DNA of 42,030 bases, taken from assembly GCA_003854985.1 (NCBI GenBank), contig RQOG01000059.1, positions 1-42,030 on the forward strand, in the 5' to 3' direction. Both the position numbers and the translations under genes were made by a program. Below, piece after piece: positions 26,601 through 34,190 of this stretch. Under the pieces are notes generated by a model, which was given only the letters and a program-made list of their open reading frames with translations, did not search any database and was not told where the DNA came from. The stretch comes from Calditrichota bacterium. Its GTDB lineage: Bacteria; Calditrichota; Calditrichia; Calditrichales; Calditrichaceae. The first letter of the stretch is position 1. Each line of letters opens with the position of its first letter.

Positions 26601-27869
26601 ATGATCAATCGTATCTGTTGGATATTTTTAGTCGTTTTTCTGGTGTGGATGACCAGTTGTACCCGGGAGCATCCTCTTCAAAAAGAATTTCCAAGTGTCA
26701 TCAAGATGCAAATTTCCAATCCTCTGATGATAAATCGTGCTGATGAACCTGTGACAATTCAAATTAAATCGCTTACGGAAACGAAATATCCGGATTTCAA
26801 TGCCGGGGCATTTGTGATACTTGATGGCGATCAGGAAATCGCCAGTCAGGTAAATGATTTGGATGGCGACAATGAAGCGGATGAGATTGTGTTTATCTGT
26901 GATCTTTCGGCCGGTGAGACAAAAATATGCACCCTTCTGTATGCAGCGGAAGGTAATAATGCGCGGACATATACAAAGCGAACCCAGGCAGAAATTGCCC
27001 ATAAAGTAAACGGTAAATTTGTTAAAAGAGAATATATCGGCGGTGAATTTAAAAATGTTGATTTTCTGCGTGTTCCGCCGGAACATAAAGATCATTCCTG
27101 GTTTATCCGTTACGAAGGTCCGGGATGGGAATCGGATAAAGTCGGTTACCGTTTTTATCTTGACTGGCGCAACGCCGTTGATATTTTCGGTAAAAAAGCG
27201 CCTGAAATGATATTGCAGAATGTGGGTCTGGACGGATTTGATTCCTATCATGAAATGTCTGATTGGGGAATGGACGTTCTTAAAGTAGGCGAGTCTCTGG
27301 GCATTGGTTCTATTGCCATGTGGTTAAATGATAAAGCGGAAAGAGTTGCCGAAACCGATAGCGTTACCTGCAAAATAGTGATAAATGGTCCTATTCAGTC
27401 CAAAATAAGAACTAACTACCACGGTTGGGCAATCGGCGGTTTAAAAACCGATCTTACTTCCTGTCTCACAATTAATGCCGGCAGCAGGCTGACGAAATGC
27501 GACCTAAGGATGTCTGTAATGCCTGAAAATATTTGTACCGGTATTGTTAAACTTGATTCTTCCAATATCATCCTTTCTTCCGATGAAAACAGCGCATGGA
27601 AATATCTAGCGACTTATGGTAAACAAAGTCTGGCAAACGACAAATTAGGCATGGCGGTTCTGTTTAATAACGATGATTTCATAAAACTGACCGCGGATAA
27701 TCACAGTCATGTGGTTGTGCTTCAGCCCAAAAACCAGAGGTTGAACTATTACTTTTTAGCCGCCTGGGAAAAGGAACCGGCTGGTATTAGCACAGAGGAA
27801 CAGTTTGTGGAATATCTTAAAAAAACCATTGAAAAACTGAATGTTCCTGTTGATGTTACTATTCTTTAG
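26601..27869 (+). CDS. DUF4861-family lipoprotein of pectin loci
   Basis: The protein has 422 residues with a lipobox at C20 ('WMTSCTRE'). The body is beta-rich, with 'FVILDGDQEIASQVNDLDGDNEADEIVF' near the start and 'LDWRNAVDIFGKKAPEMILQNVG' and 'FDSYHEMSDWGMDVLKVGESLGIGSIAMWLNDK' in the middle. I recognise the DUF4861 pattern, found next to pectin-degrading enzymes in Bacteroidota-like genomes; its biochemical role is not established. The short histidine/tryptophan-rich motifs suggest an enzyme rather than a scaffold. It lies 113 bases after GH105 and 37 before the pectinesterase. A long antisense frame inside it is not considered a gene. Confidence 0.7.
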   Translation: MINRICWIFLVVFLVWMTSCTREHPLQKEFPSVIKMQISNPLMINRADEPVTIQIKSLTETKYPDFNAGAFVILDGDQEIASQVNDLDGDNEADEIVFICDLSAGETKICTLLYAAEGNNARTYTKRTQAEIAHKVNGKFVKREYIGGEFKNVDFLRVPPEHKDHSWFIRYEGPGWESDKVGYRFYLDWRNAVDIFGKKAPEMILQNVGLDGFDSYHEMSDWGMDVLKVGESLGIGSIAMWLNDKAERVAETDSVTCKIVINGPIQSKIRTNYHGWAIGGLKTDLTSCLTINAGSRLTKCDLRMSVMPENICTGIVKLDSSNIILSSDENSAWKYLATYGKQSLANDKLGMAVLFNNDDFIKLTADNHSHVVVLQPKNQRLNYYFLAAWEKEPAGISTEEQFVEYLKKTIEKLNVPVDVTIL

Positions 27870-27906
27870 CTGAACGGCTATAAAGGCATAGGACACCAGA
27901 TAAAAC

Positions 27907-29166
27907 ATGTATATAAAATACTTGTCGTTGGTGATAGTTATTGGGATATTGTCCGGTAAATTTGTTATAGCTCTTAATTTTGAGCCGGATTTTATTATTG
28001 CTCCCGACAGCAGCGGTGATTATCAATCCATTCAACAGGCTATTGACCTGGTGCCTGAAAATAATTCCGAGCGGATTATTATTTATATAAAAGCCGGGAA
28101 ATATGAAGAAAAAGTCTTCATTGATAAAAACTGTATCACTATAATCGGAGAAAATCCCGGGAATACAGTTATCGAACTGGCTGTACTTCGCGATGATTGG
28201 GTTAACAAGAATGGGAACGATTGGGGTGCGGCCGTTGTCAATATCCGGGCCAGTGATATAATTATAAAAAATCTGACCGTTTATAATTCCTATGGAGATT
28301 TACATGATATCCACGAACATCAATTTGCCGTCAGATTGATGGAAGGGACGCGGATTATCTTTGATAACTGTCGGTTTATTGCCGGCGGTGGTGATACGGT
28401 AAGTCTTTGGGATAAAGAAAAAGGTATGTATTACCATCGTAACTGTTATTTTCGGGGCTATGTGGATTTTGTCTGCCCGAGAGGCTGGTGTTATATCACG
28501 AACAGCCGGTTTTATGAAGATAAAACAACGGCAGCCATCTGGCATGACGGGGAATTGAACAGAAACCAGAAGTTCGTTATAAAAAATTCTGAGTTTGACG
28601 GTACTAAAGGATTCAAACTTGGCCGCCGGCATTATGATGCCCGGTTTTATTTACTAAACTGTTCCTTTTCCGCGAATATGGCCGATGAACCGATTTATCG
28701 GGTAACCTATCCCGAAGAACCGGAACGCGACCGCCCAAATTTATGGGGGGACCGTTATTATTTTTTTAACTGCCATCGCAAAAGTGAAGACTTTGCCTGG
28801 TACAGGGATAATCTTCCTTCGGATTTATCTCCAGAACAAATAACCGCTGAATGGACCTTTGATTATCGCTGGAATCCGAAGAAAGAAACGCCCTTATTCC
28901 CTGAAGCCTGGTCGGTTGAAAGTAATCAGATACAATTATTTTTTAATGAAAAAATCAGTGTAAAAGGCCAGCCGGAATTAATGATGCGCTCAGGCGTTAA
29001 ATGTTATTATTGCGGCGGAGGCGGTTCAAAGATAATTCGTTTTAAAGCGGATGATAAAATATCTATTCATGATAAACCTTTAAAAATAATTTCAGATACC
29101 GGAATAATAAGTGCCAGCAGGGCGTATTTGTATAATCTTCCGGTAGTGATCGGAGATAATCTGTAG
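27907..29166 (+). CDS. pectinesterase (CE8 family), exported
   Basis: The protein has 419 residues, with an N-terminal signal peptide (about 1-22). 'IIAPDSSGDYQSIQQAIDLVP' is the classic pectinesterase start. The two catalytic aspartates appear as D163 ('GGGDTVSLW') and D187 ('GYVDFVCPRG'), and the catalytic arginine as R240 ('LGRRHYDARFYLLNC'). Two usual residues differ: the glutamine of the QDT motif is glycine, and the LGRPW tryptophan is missing. About 100 residues after the beta-helix form an Ig-like tail. It removes methyl esters from homogalacturonan so that lyase and polygalacturonase can cut. A preference for unusual or short substrates is possible. Confidence 0.85.
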   Translation: MYIKYLSLVIVIGILSGKFVIALNFEPDFIIAPDSSGDYQSIQQAIDLVPENNSERIIIYIKAGKYEEKVFIDKNCITIIGENPGNTVIELAVLRDDWVNKNGNDWGAAVVNIRASDIIIKNLTVYNSYGDLHDIHEHQFAVRLMEGTRIIFDNCRFIAGGGDTVSLWDKEKGMYYHRNCYFRGYVDFVCPRGWCYITNSRFYEDKTTAAIWHDGELNRNQKFVIKNSEFDGTKGFKLGRRHYDARFYLLNCSFSANMADEPIYRVTYPEEPERDRPNLWGDRYYFFNCHRKSEDFAWYRDNLPSDLSPEQITAEWTFDYRWNPKKETPLFPEAWSVESNQIQLFFNEKISVKGQPELMMRSGVKCYYCGGGGSKIIRFKADDKISIHDKPLKIISDTGIISASRAYLYNLPVVIGDNL

Positions 29167-29179
29167 TTTCAATAATATG

Positions 29180-29233
29180 TTAATGATGATTCTGGAAGGA
29201 AAGCATTCCTGCTTCTGGAATTGTCATTATTAA
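29180..29233 (+). promoter_or_regulatory. imperfect hairpin in the gap between pectinesterase and kduI
   Basis: AGGAA (29197-29201) pairs with TTCCT (29206-29210) around AGCA, and outer segments beginning TTAATGATG and ending TCATTATTAA pair imperfectly. No T run follows, so it is more likely a processing or stability element than a terminator. Confidence 0.28.
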
Positions 29234-29267
29234 GGATAAAAAAATATTGATAAAGGAGGAAAAATAA

Positions 29268-30101
29268 ATGGAAGAAAGATATGTAGCGGATCAAATCCGG
29301 TATCAGACCATGACCACTGACGAATTGCGAAAGACGTTTCTTGTGGAGAATTTATTTGAAAAAGGAAAGATTACGCTTTTATACACGGATGTGGACAGGG
29401 CCATTGTTGGCTCAGCGGTTCCGGCTCAGAAAGAGCTTAAACTGGAAGCCAGCAAAAAAGAAATGGCTGCCGGTTATTTTGCGGAAAGGCGCGAAATAGG
29501 CGTAATAAATATCGGCGAAAAAGGCTCTGTGATTGTCGATGATAAGGTATATAAAATGGAAAACCGGGATGGATTATATATCGGCCGGGGCAGTAAAAAC
29601 ATAGAGTTTGAAAGTAAAGATCCCAAAAAACCGGCCAAGTTTTATATCCTCAGCTATCCGGCGCATAAAAGCTATCCGGTTAAACATATAAAAATGTCAG
29701 AAGCAAATCCGGTTCATCTTGGGTCGAAGGAAGAAGCCAATAAACGCACTATCTATCAGTATATTCATGAAAAGGGTGTGAAGAGCTGTCAATTGGTAAT
29801 GGGATTTACACAGCTTGAACCGGGCAGTATCTGGAATACAATGTCGGCACACACCCATCAGAGACGAACGGAAATTTACCTGTATTTTGACATTGGTAAA
29901 AACGATCTTGTATTTCATTTTATGGGCAAACCCGATGCCACCTGTCATCTTGTGGTGCGAAACGGCCAGGCTACCTTATCGCCAAGCTGGTCCCTGCATG
30001 CCGGAGCCGGAACAAAAAACTATGCGTTTATCTGGGGCATGGGCGGCGAAAACCAGGAATTTACCGACATGGACGGCATCGCAATGGATGAATTGAAATA
30101 A
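29268..30101 (+). CDS. kduI: 5-keto-4-deoxyuronate isomerase
   Basis: The protein has 277 residues, the normal KduI length, and a strong ribosome site AAGGAGG at 29253-29259. The cupin metal ligands are visible: H195 and H197 in 'SAHTHQRRTEIYLYF', E202, and H244 in 'SLHAGAGTKNYAFIWGMGGEN'. N-terminal blocks 'FFAERREIGVINIG'-like ('YFAERREIGVINIGEKGSV') and 'DGLYIGRGSKNIEF' are also diagnostic. It converts 5-keto-4-deoxyuronate (4-deoxy-L-threo-5-hexosulose uronate) to 3-deoxy-D-glycero-2,5-hexodiulosonate in the cytoplasm. The product is the substrate of the next gene, 31 bases downstream. Confidence 0.95.
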   Translation: MEERYVADQIRYQTMTTDELRKTFLVENLFEKGKITLLYTDVDRAIVGSAVPAQKELKLEASKKEMAAGYFAERREIGVINIGEKGSVIVDDKVYKMENRDGLYIGRGSKNIEFESKDPKKPAKFYILSYPAHKSYPVKHIKMSEANPVHLGSKEEANKRTIYQYIHEKGVKSCQLVMGFTQLEPGSIWNTMSAHTHQRRTEIYLYFDIGKNDLVFHFMGKPDATCHLVVRNGQATLSPSWSLHAGAGTKNYAFIWGMGGENQEFTDMDGIAMDELK

Positions 30102-30132
30102 CGAAATATGAATTAAAAACAGCGAGGTAAAA

Positions 30133-30894
30133 ATGATATTAGATCAATTTAAACTTAATGGTAAAACAGCAATTGTAACAGGAGCTGCCCGGGGATTGGG
30201 TCAGGGGATTGCTGTAGGTTTGGCGGAAGCCGGGGCCGATGTGGCCCTGGTCGATATTTTGGATACCGATAAAAGTAAGGCGTTGATAGAAAACCTTGGC
30301 CGAAAGGCGATTGGTATAAAAGCCGATTTGTCCGATAAAGGAAGTGTAAAGACTATCATCGATAAAACGCTGCAGGCATTTTCCAGAATTAATATTTTAT
30401 TTAATAATGCCGGGATTATCCGCCGGGCGCCCCTGACGGAATTCAGTGAAAAAGACTGGGATGATGTGATAAATATTAATCAACGCACTTTATTTTTTCT
30501 CAGCCAGGCTGTGGCGAAAGTATTTATTCAACAAGGAGCAGGAGGCAAAATTATTAATACGGCTTCCATGCTTTCGTTCCAGGGCGGGATATTAGTGCCA
30601 TCTTACACCGCTTCAAAAAGCGCTGTTATGGGACTGACCCGTTTAATGGCTAATGAACTGGCCGTGCATAATATTAATGTAAACGCCATTGCGCCGGGCT
30701 ATATGGCTACAGACAATACCGCTGCTTTAAGAGCCGACGCCGCAAGAAACAAAGCCATCCTTGACCGCATTCCGGCCAGCCGCTGGGGTGAACCGGAGGA
30801 CTTAAAAGGTATTGCCGTATTTCTGGCATCCGATGCTTCCAATTATATAAACGGATATACCATAGCGGTTGATGGGGGATGGTTAGCCCGTTAG
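30133..30894 (+). CDS. kduD: 2-dehydro-3-deoxy-D-gluconate 5-dehydrogenase (SDR family)
   Basis: This 253-residue short-chain dehydrogenase has the cofactor motif 'VTGAARGLGQG' near residue 15 and 'NNAGIIRR', and the catalytic set S145, Y158 and K162 with standard spacing. The sequence 'MILDQFKLNGKTAIVTGA' and the ending 'YTIAVDGGWLAR' are typical of KduD. It reduces 2,5-diketo-3-deoxygluconate to 2-keto-3-deoxygluconate with NADH. Its place right after kduI makes the assignment firm. The kinase and aldolase needed afterwards are not in this window. Confidence 0.93.
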   Translation: MILDQFKLNGKTAIVTGAARGLGQGIAVGLAEAGADVALVDILDTDKSKALIENLGRKAIGIKADLSDKGSVKTIIDKTLQAFSRINILFNNAGIIRRAPLTEFSEKDWDDVININQRTLFFLSQAVAKVFIQQGAGGKIINTASMLSFQGGILVPSYTASKSAVMGLTRLMANELAVHNINVNAIAPGYMATDNTAALRADAARNKAILDRIPASRWGEPEDLKGIAVFLASDASNYINGYTIAVDGGWLAR

Positions 30895-30982
30895 GTGATT
30901 TGTCTTTTTAATCACTGTACGATAACATGTAGAATACTTAATCTGTTAAGTAAAAAACATGTTAATATTAATGTTAACTGAT

Positions 30983-31001
30983 GTTATTCACAGTTATTCA
31001 C
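30983..31001 (+). promoter_or_regulatory. two perfect 10-bp direct repeats upstream of the TonB-receptor gene (candidate operator)
   Basis: GTTATTCAC occurs at 30983-30991 and again at 30993-31001. A degenerate unit (GTTAACTGA, 30973) lies one turn upstream, and TTATC (31007-31011) follows one turn downstream. The array matches the one before GH105 in sequence, period and distance to TATACT. Each unit plus the next A also fits the DnaA-box consensus TTWTNCACA. Confidence 0.55.
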
Positions 31002-31011
31002 ATCAGTTATC

Positions 31012-31041
31012 TTTACTTTCAAGGAATAATTTTTCTATACT
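31012..31041 (+). promoter_or_regulatory. candidate promoter of the TonB-receptor gene
   Basis: TTTACT (31012-31017) and TATACT (31036-31041) are separated by 18 bases. A second TATACT follows at 31042-31047. The direct repeats end just before the -35, the position from which an OmpR-type activator would contact RNA polymerase. Confidence 0.42.
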
Positions 31042-31102
31042 TATACTGAGCAATAAAGACAATCCTAAAAAAAATAAAATTTTTAAATAAGGATTTGCAC
31101 TT

Positions 31103-34102
31103 ATGAATATGAAAAAAAACATTTATTGTATTTCGATAATTTTGCTTTTGTTGCTTTCAATTAGTTCGGTTTTAGCAAGCGGGGCGATCATAGGTGTCAT
31201 TTCTGATTCATTGTCAGGAAAACCACTGGTAGGCGCAAATGTATTTATCTCAAACACCTCTTTGGGGGCTTCCACCGATTTAAACGGCGAGTATCATATA
31301 AGCGGATTAGCACCGGGATCATATATTCTGGAAATAACCTATATCGGTTACATTTCGCAGTCTAAAATGATATCAATAGCAGGCGATGAAACAAAAGTAT
31401 TACATGTTTCATTGGTTGCAGATATTATCGAAGGCGACGTCATAGAAGTAACCGCCCAGGCCAGAGGCCAGATAGCGGCAATTAACCAGCAGATAAGTTC
31501 AAATACCATAATGAATGTGGTCTCGGAAGAAAAGATTCAGGAACTGCCGGATGCTAATGCGGCGGAATCTATAGGAAGGTTATCAGGTGTTTCGCTGATG
31601 AGATCAGGAGGTGAAGCAAACAAAATTATCGTTCGCGGCCTGGAAGATAAATGTACGGTTATAACTGTCGATGGCGTAAAAATACCGCCTACAGATGCCA
31701 CCAGCCGCGGCGTGGATTTAAGCACATTATCACAGAGTTCCTTGGCTGGTATCGAGCTATATAAGGCCATAACTCCCGATAAAGATGGTGATGCTTTAGC
31801 TGCAAGCGTTAATCTTGTTACCAAAAAAGCGCCTGAAGACAGAATGATTAAAATGAGTATAAAAGGTAATTATAATAGCCTGATGGAATCTGCTGATCAG
31901 TATGATTTATCGCTTCGTTACGGCGAAAGATTTTTCAATAACATTTTTGGCGTTCAAGTCGCAGGAAATTTGGAAAGGCGAATCAGAAGTAATGAAAGAA
32001 TAAATGTTGACTATAACCAAAACCCGACTGCATCGGAGCAAGGTTATTTTATTGATGATTTTTTGCTTGAATTTACAGATGAAATTAGAAGCCGCAACGG
32101 ATTTAGTATTCTGTTGGATTTAAATACACCCGATAATGGCACGATCCGGTTTAACAATGTTTTCGGCAAAACCAAAAGAGATTTTTTCTGGTCAACCAGA
32201 GACTATCCCGTTTGGGGCGGAGGGGAGCAGGAAGGCAATCCTGTTTATCATTATCGCGATAGGGAGCAGGCGATAAATACATTCAGCAGTTCCCTGCATG
32301 GCGATAACAATTTTTTAAGTTTAGGTTTAAATTGGGGAATTTCATTTGCAGAGTCCAAATCGGATTTTCCTTTCGATTATGAAATGATTTTTGTCGAACC
32401 AGGCGGAATGTTAGTTCCGGATGCGCGTATCACCGATGGGCCGGAACAATTAATTCCTTATGCGGTCAATGATTATTCGGTTTCAAGTTTATACTGGACA
32501 TATTACCGGGATCAACATAACTATGACAAAGAGCGCACGGCATTTTTAGATATCATCAAGCCATACCAAATAAGTAATTCAATTGCCGGCGAGATAAAAC
32601 TTGGCGGAAAATATAAAATAAAAGACCGGACAAACCTTAGAACAGAAGATTTTACACCTTATTATTTAGGCAAATGGCAGCCGTACGAAATAGCGCCGAA
32701 CGGATCGATAAGACCAAAAGATTTTACCGGAACCTATTTTGAAGACTGGTTTAACCAGGGTGGCGGAGGTTTTATATCCATTAATCATTTTTTTGAAACG
32801 CCAAAAACAAGAGATGTTTACAATTCATATTTAATTCAACCATTAATCGATAAAGACCGACTCCGTCAATGGTATGAACTGAATAAAAACGGCGTTGATA
32901 TAACGGGAAATATTCATGAAGTCTGGCCTAATCCATTAATCCGTTATGATGATTACACAGTAACCGAGCGGGTTGGCGCCGGTTATATCATGAATACAAT
33001 CAACATGGGGCAAAAGTTAACGGTAATTGCCGGATTTCGCTTAGAAACAGAAGTTAATGATTATATTTCCACCTATATGCCAAAACCGGTTTCTGGTTTT
33101 CCTGTTCCGGCCGGTTCAATTCGCGATACCACATCATCAGCTTCTCAAACGGTATTCCTCCCGAATCTTAATATTGCTTATTCGCCTTTGGATTTTATGA
33201 AAATGCGCGTAGCAGCTTATAAGGCCTTAGCCCGTCCTGATTTTAACATGAGATTAGACAGGTATATTGCCGGGCGTCCTGCAGAAGTGGGGACGCAACA
33301 TATGGTTGCAGTAGGCAATTCGGATTTAAAAACAGCGCAGGCATGGAATTATGAAGTTAATACATCATTTTTTGGAAATACTATAGGGCTTATTTCTTTA
33401 TCCGTGTATTATAAAGATATAAAAGATATGTACCATATGCTGAACAGATTTAATGCTGTTGGCGATACGGTATTAAATACATTTGGAATCGGATGGACCA
33501 GCCAAATGGGCAGCACACCTTACTTTTTATCGCTTCCGTATAATTCGCCTAAATCCACCAAAGTATGGGGATTTGAATTTGAACATCAGATCAACTTTCA
33601 TTTTCTGCCGGGTTTATTAAAAAATATTGTATTGTCATACAATGTTTCAGTGGTACGCTCCGAGGCATTTGTCTGGGGAGCTAAAATCGATTCAGTATTC
33701 TATGATCCTCCAGGACCAAGCCCGGCAAGATGGAATAAATTCTATATTTTAGCGGAACAAAAACAGAAACTTGAAGGAATGCCCGAATTCTTCGGAAATA
33801 TTTCACTCGGTTATGATATTGGTAATTTTTCGGGTCGTGTTTCTCTTTTTCATCAGGGAGAGTATAATACCGCTTATTCTGCATCCGGCTTAAGCGATCA
33901 GATTACCAATGCTTATACGCGTATCGATCTGGCTCTTAAGTATAAATTAACAAAGAACCTGTCGGTATTTTTTAATGGCAACAACTTAACCAATATTGAG
34001 GACGGAAGCTCGATATATAATACTGTTTATGATCGAACGTTATTTAATGAAAGCGAAAAATATGGCGCAACCATAGATTTTGGTGTTACAGCAGAGTTTT
34101 AA
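31103..34102 (+). CDS. TonB-dependent receptor with N-terminal carboxypeptidase-regulatory-like domain, for pectin oligosaccharides
   Basis: The protein has 999 residues. A signal peptide (about 1-25) is followed by a CarboxypepD_reg-like domain (about 28-118: 'GVISDSLSGKPLVGANVFI', 'TDLNGEYHISGL'), a plug (about 125-240: 'ELPDANAAESIGRLSGVSLMR', 'IIVRGLEDKCTVITVDGVKIP', 'LVTKKAPE') and an outer-membrane beta-barrel. The barrel ends in phenylalanine ('TIDFGVTAEF'), as expected for insertion by BAM. No SusD-like gene follows. The plug resembles the TonB-dependent receptors of gamma/alphaproteobacterial or Calditrichota type more than the Bacteroides SusC. The pectin genes on both sides indicate that it imports oligogalacturonides. 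It has its own promoter with the shared repeats. Confidence 0.88.
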   Translation: MNMKKNIYCISIILLLLLSISSVLASGAIIGVISDSLSGKPLVGANVFISNTSLGASTDLNGEYHISGLAPGSYILEITYIGYISQSKMISIAGDETKVLHVSLVADIIEGDVIEVTAQARGQIAAINQQISSNTIMNVVSEEKIQELPDANAAESIGRLSGVSLMRSGGEANKIIVRGLEDKCTVITVDGVKIPPTDATSRGVDLSTLSQSSLAGIELYKAITPDKDGDALAASVNLVTKKAPEDRMIKMSIKGNYNSLMESADQYDLSLRYGERFFNNIFGVQVAGNLERRIRSNERINVDYNQNPTASEQGYFIDDFLLEFTDEIRSRNGFSILLDLNTPDNGTIRFNNVFGKTKRDFFWSTRDYPVWGGGEQEGNPVYHYRDREQAINTFSSSLHGDNNFLSLGLNWGISFAESKSDFPFDYEMIFVEPGGMLVPDARITDGPEQLIPYAVNDYSVSSLYWTYYRDQHNYDKERTAFLDIIKPYQISNSIAGEIKLGGKYKIKDRTNLRTEDFTPYYLGKWQPYEIAPNGSIRPKDFTGTYFEDWFNQGGGGFISINHFFETPKTRDVYNSYLIQPLIDKDRLRQWYELNKNGVDITGNIHEVWPNPLIRYDDYTVTERVGAGYIMNTINMGQKLTVIAGFRLETEVNDYISTYMPKPVSGFPVPAGSIRDTTSSASQTVFLPNLNIAYSPLDFMKMRVAAYKALARPDFNMRLDRYIAGRPAEVGTQHMVAVGNSDLKTAQAWNYEVNTSFFGNTIGLISLSVYYKDIKDMYHMLNRFNAVGDTVLNTFGIGWTSQMGSTPYFLSLPYNSPKSTKVWGFEFEHQINFHFLPGLLKNIVLSYNVSVVRSEAFVWGAKIDSVFYDPPGPSPARWNKFYILAEQKQKLEGMPEFFGNISLGYDIGNFSGRVSLFHQGEYNTAYSASGLSDQITNAYTRIDLALKYKLTKNLSVFFNGNNLTNIEDGSSIYNTVYDRTLFNESEKYGATIDFGVTAEF

Positions 34103-34115
34103 AACTAATTGATTT

Positions 34116-34126
34116 AAGGAGGTGAT
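34116..34126 (+). promoter_or_regulatory. orphan consensus Shine-Dalgarno sequence in the receptor/beta-helix gap
   Basis: AAGGAGGTGAT is a full match to the complement of the 16S rRNA 3' end, but no gene begins at the right distance. The only close ATG (34125) overlaps it and opens a six-codon frame. The real gene start at 34191 has a separate site, GAGGAGG, just before it. A second tiny frame (34165-34191) ends in TAATG on that start. Confidence 0.45.
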
Positions 34127-34190
34127 GTCTGGCGATATACGTTAATATTGAGAAAAAGTGTTTTATGGCAATTAACAAGAGGAGGTTTTA

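Noticed and set aside
26628..27251. 207-codon open frame on the minus strand inside the DUF4861 gene
   Set aside because: It lies fully antisense to a well-supported lipoprotein gene, its translation is rich in Phe/Ile/Arg with no recognisable domain, and no ribosome site is evident. It is a codon-usage shadow.
30983..31001. Replication origin suggested by DnaA-box-like TTATTCACA repeats
   Set aside because: The units fit the DnaA consensus, but there are only two here and two or three at 25055, no dnaA, dnaN or similar neighbours, and both groups sit at equivalent promoter positions of pectin genes. A promoter operator is simpler, though DnaA binding is not excluded.
34125..34145. Six-codon frame after the consensus Shine-Dalgarno
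   Set aside because: The ATG overlaps the ribosome-binding sequence itself, leaving no usable spacing, so I do not call it a gene.
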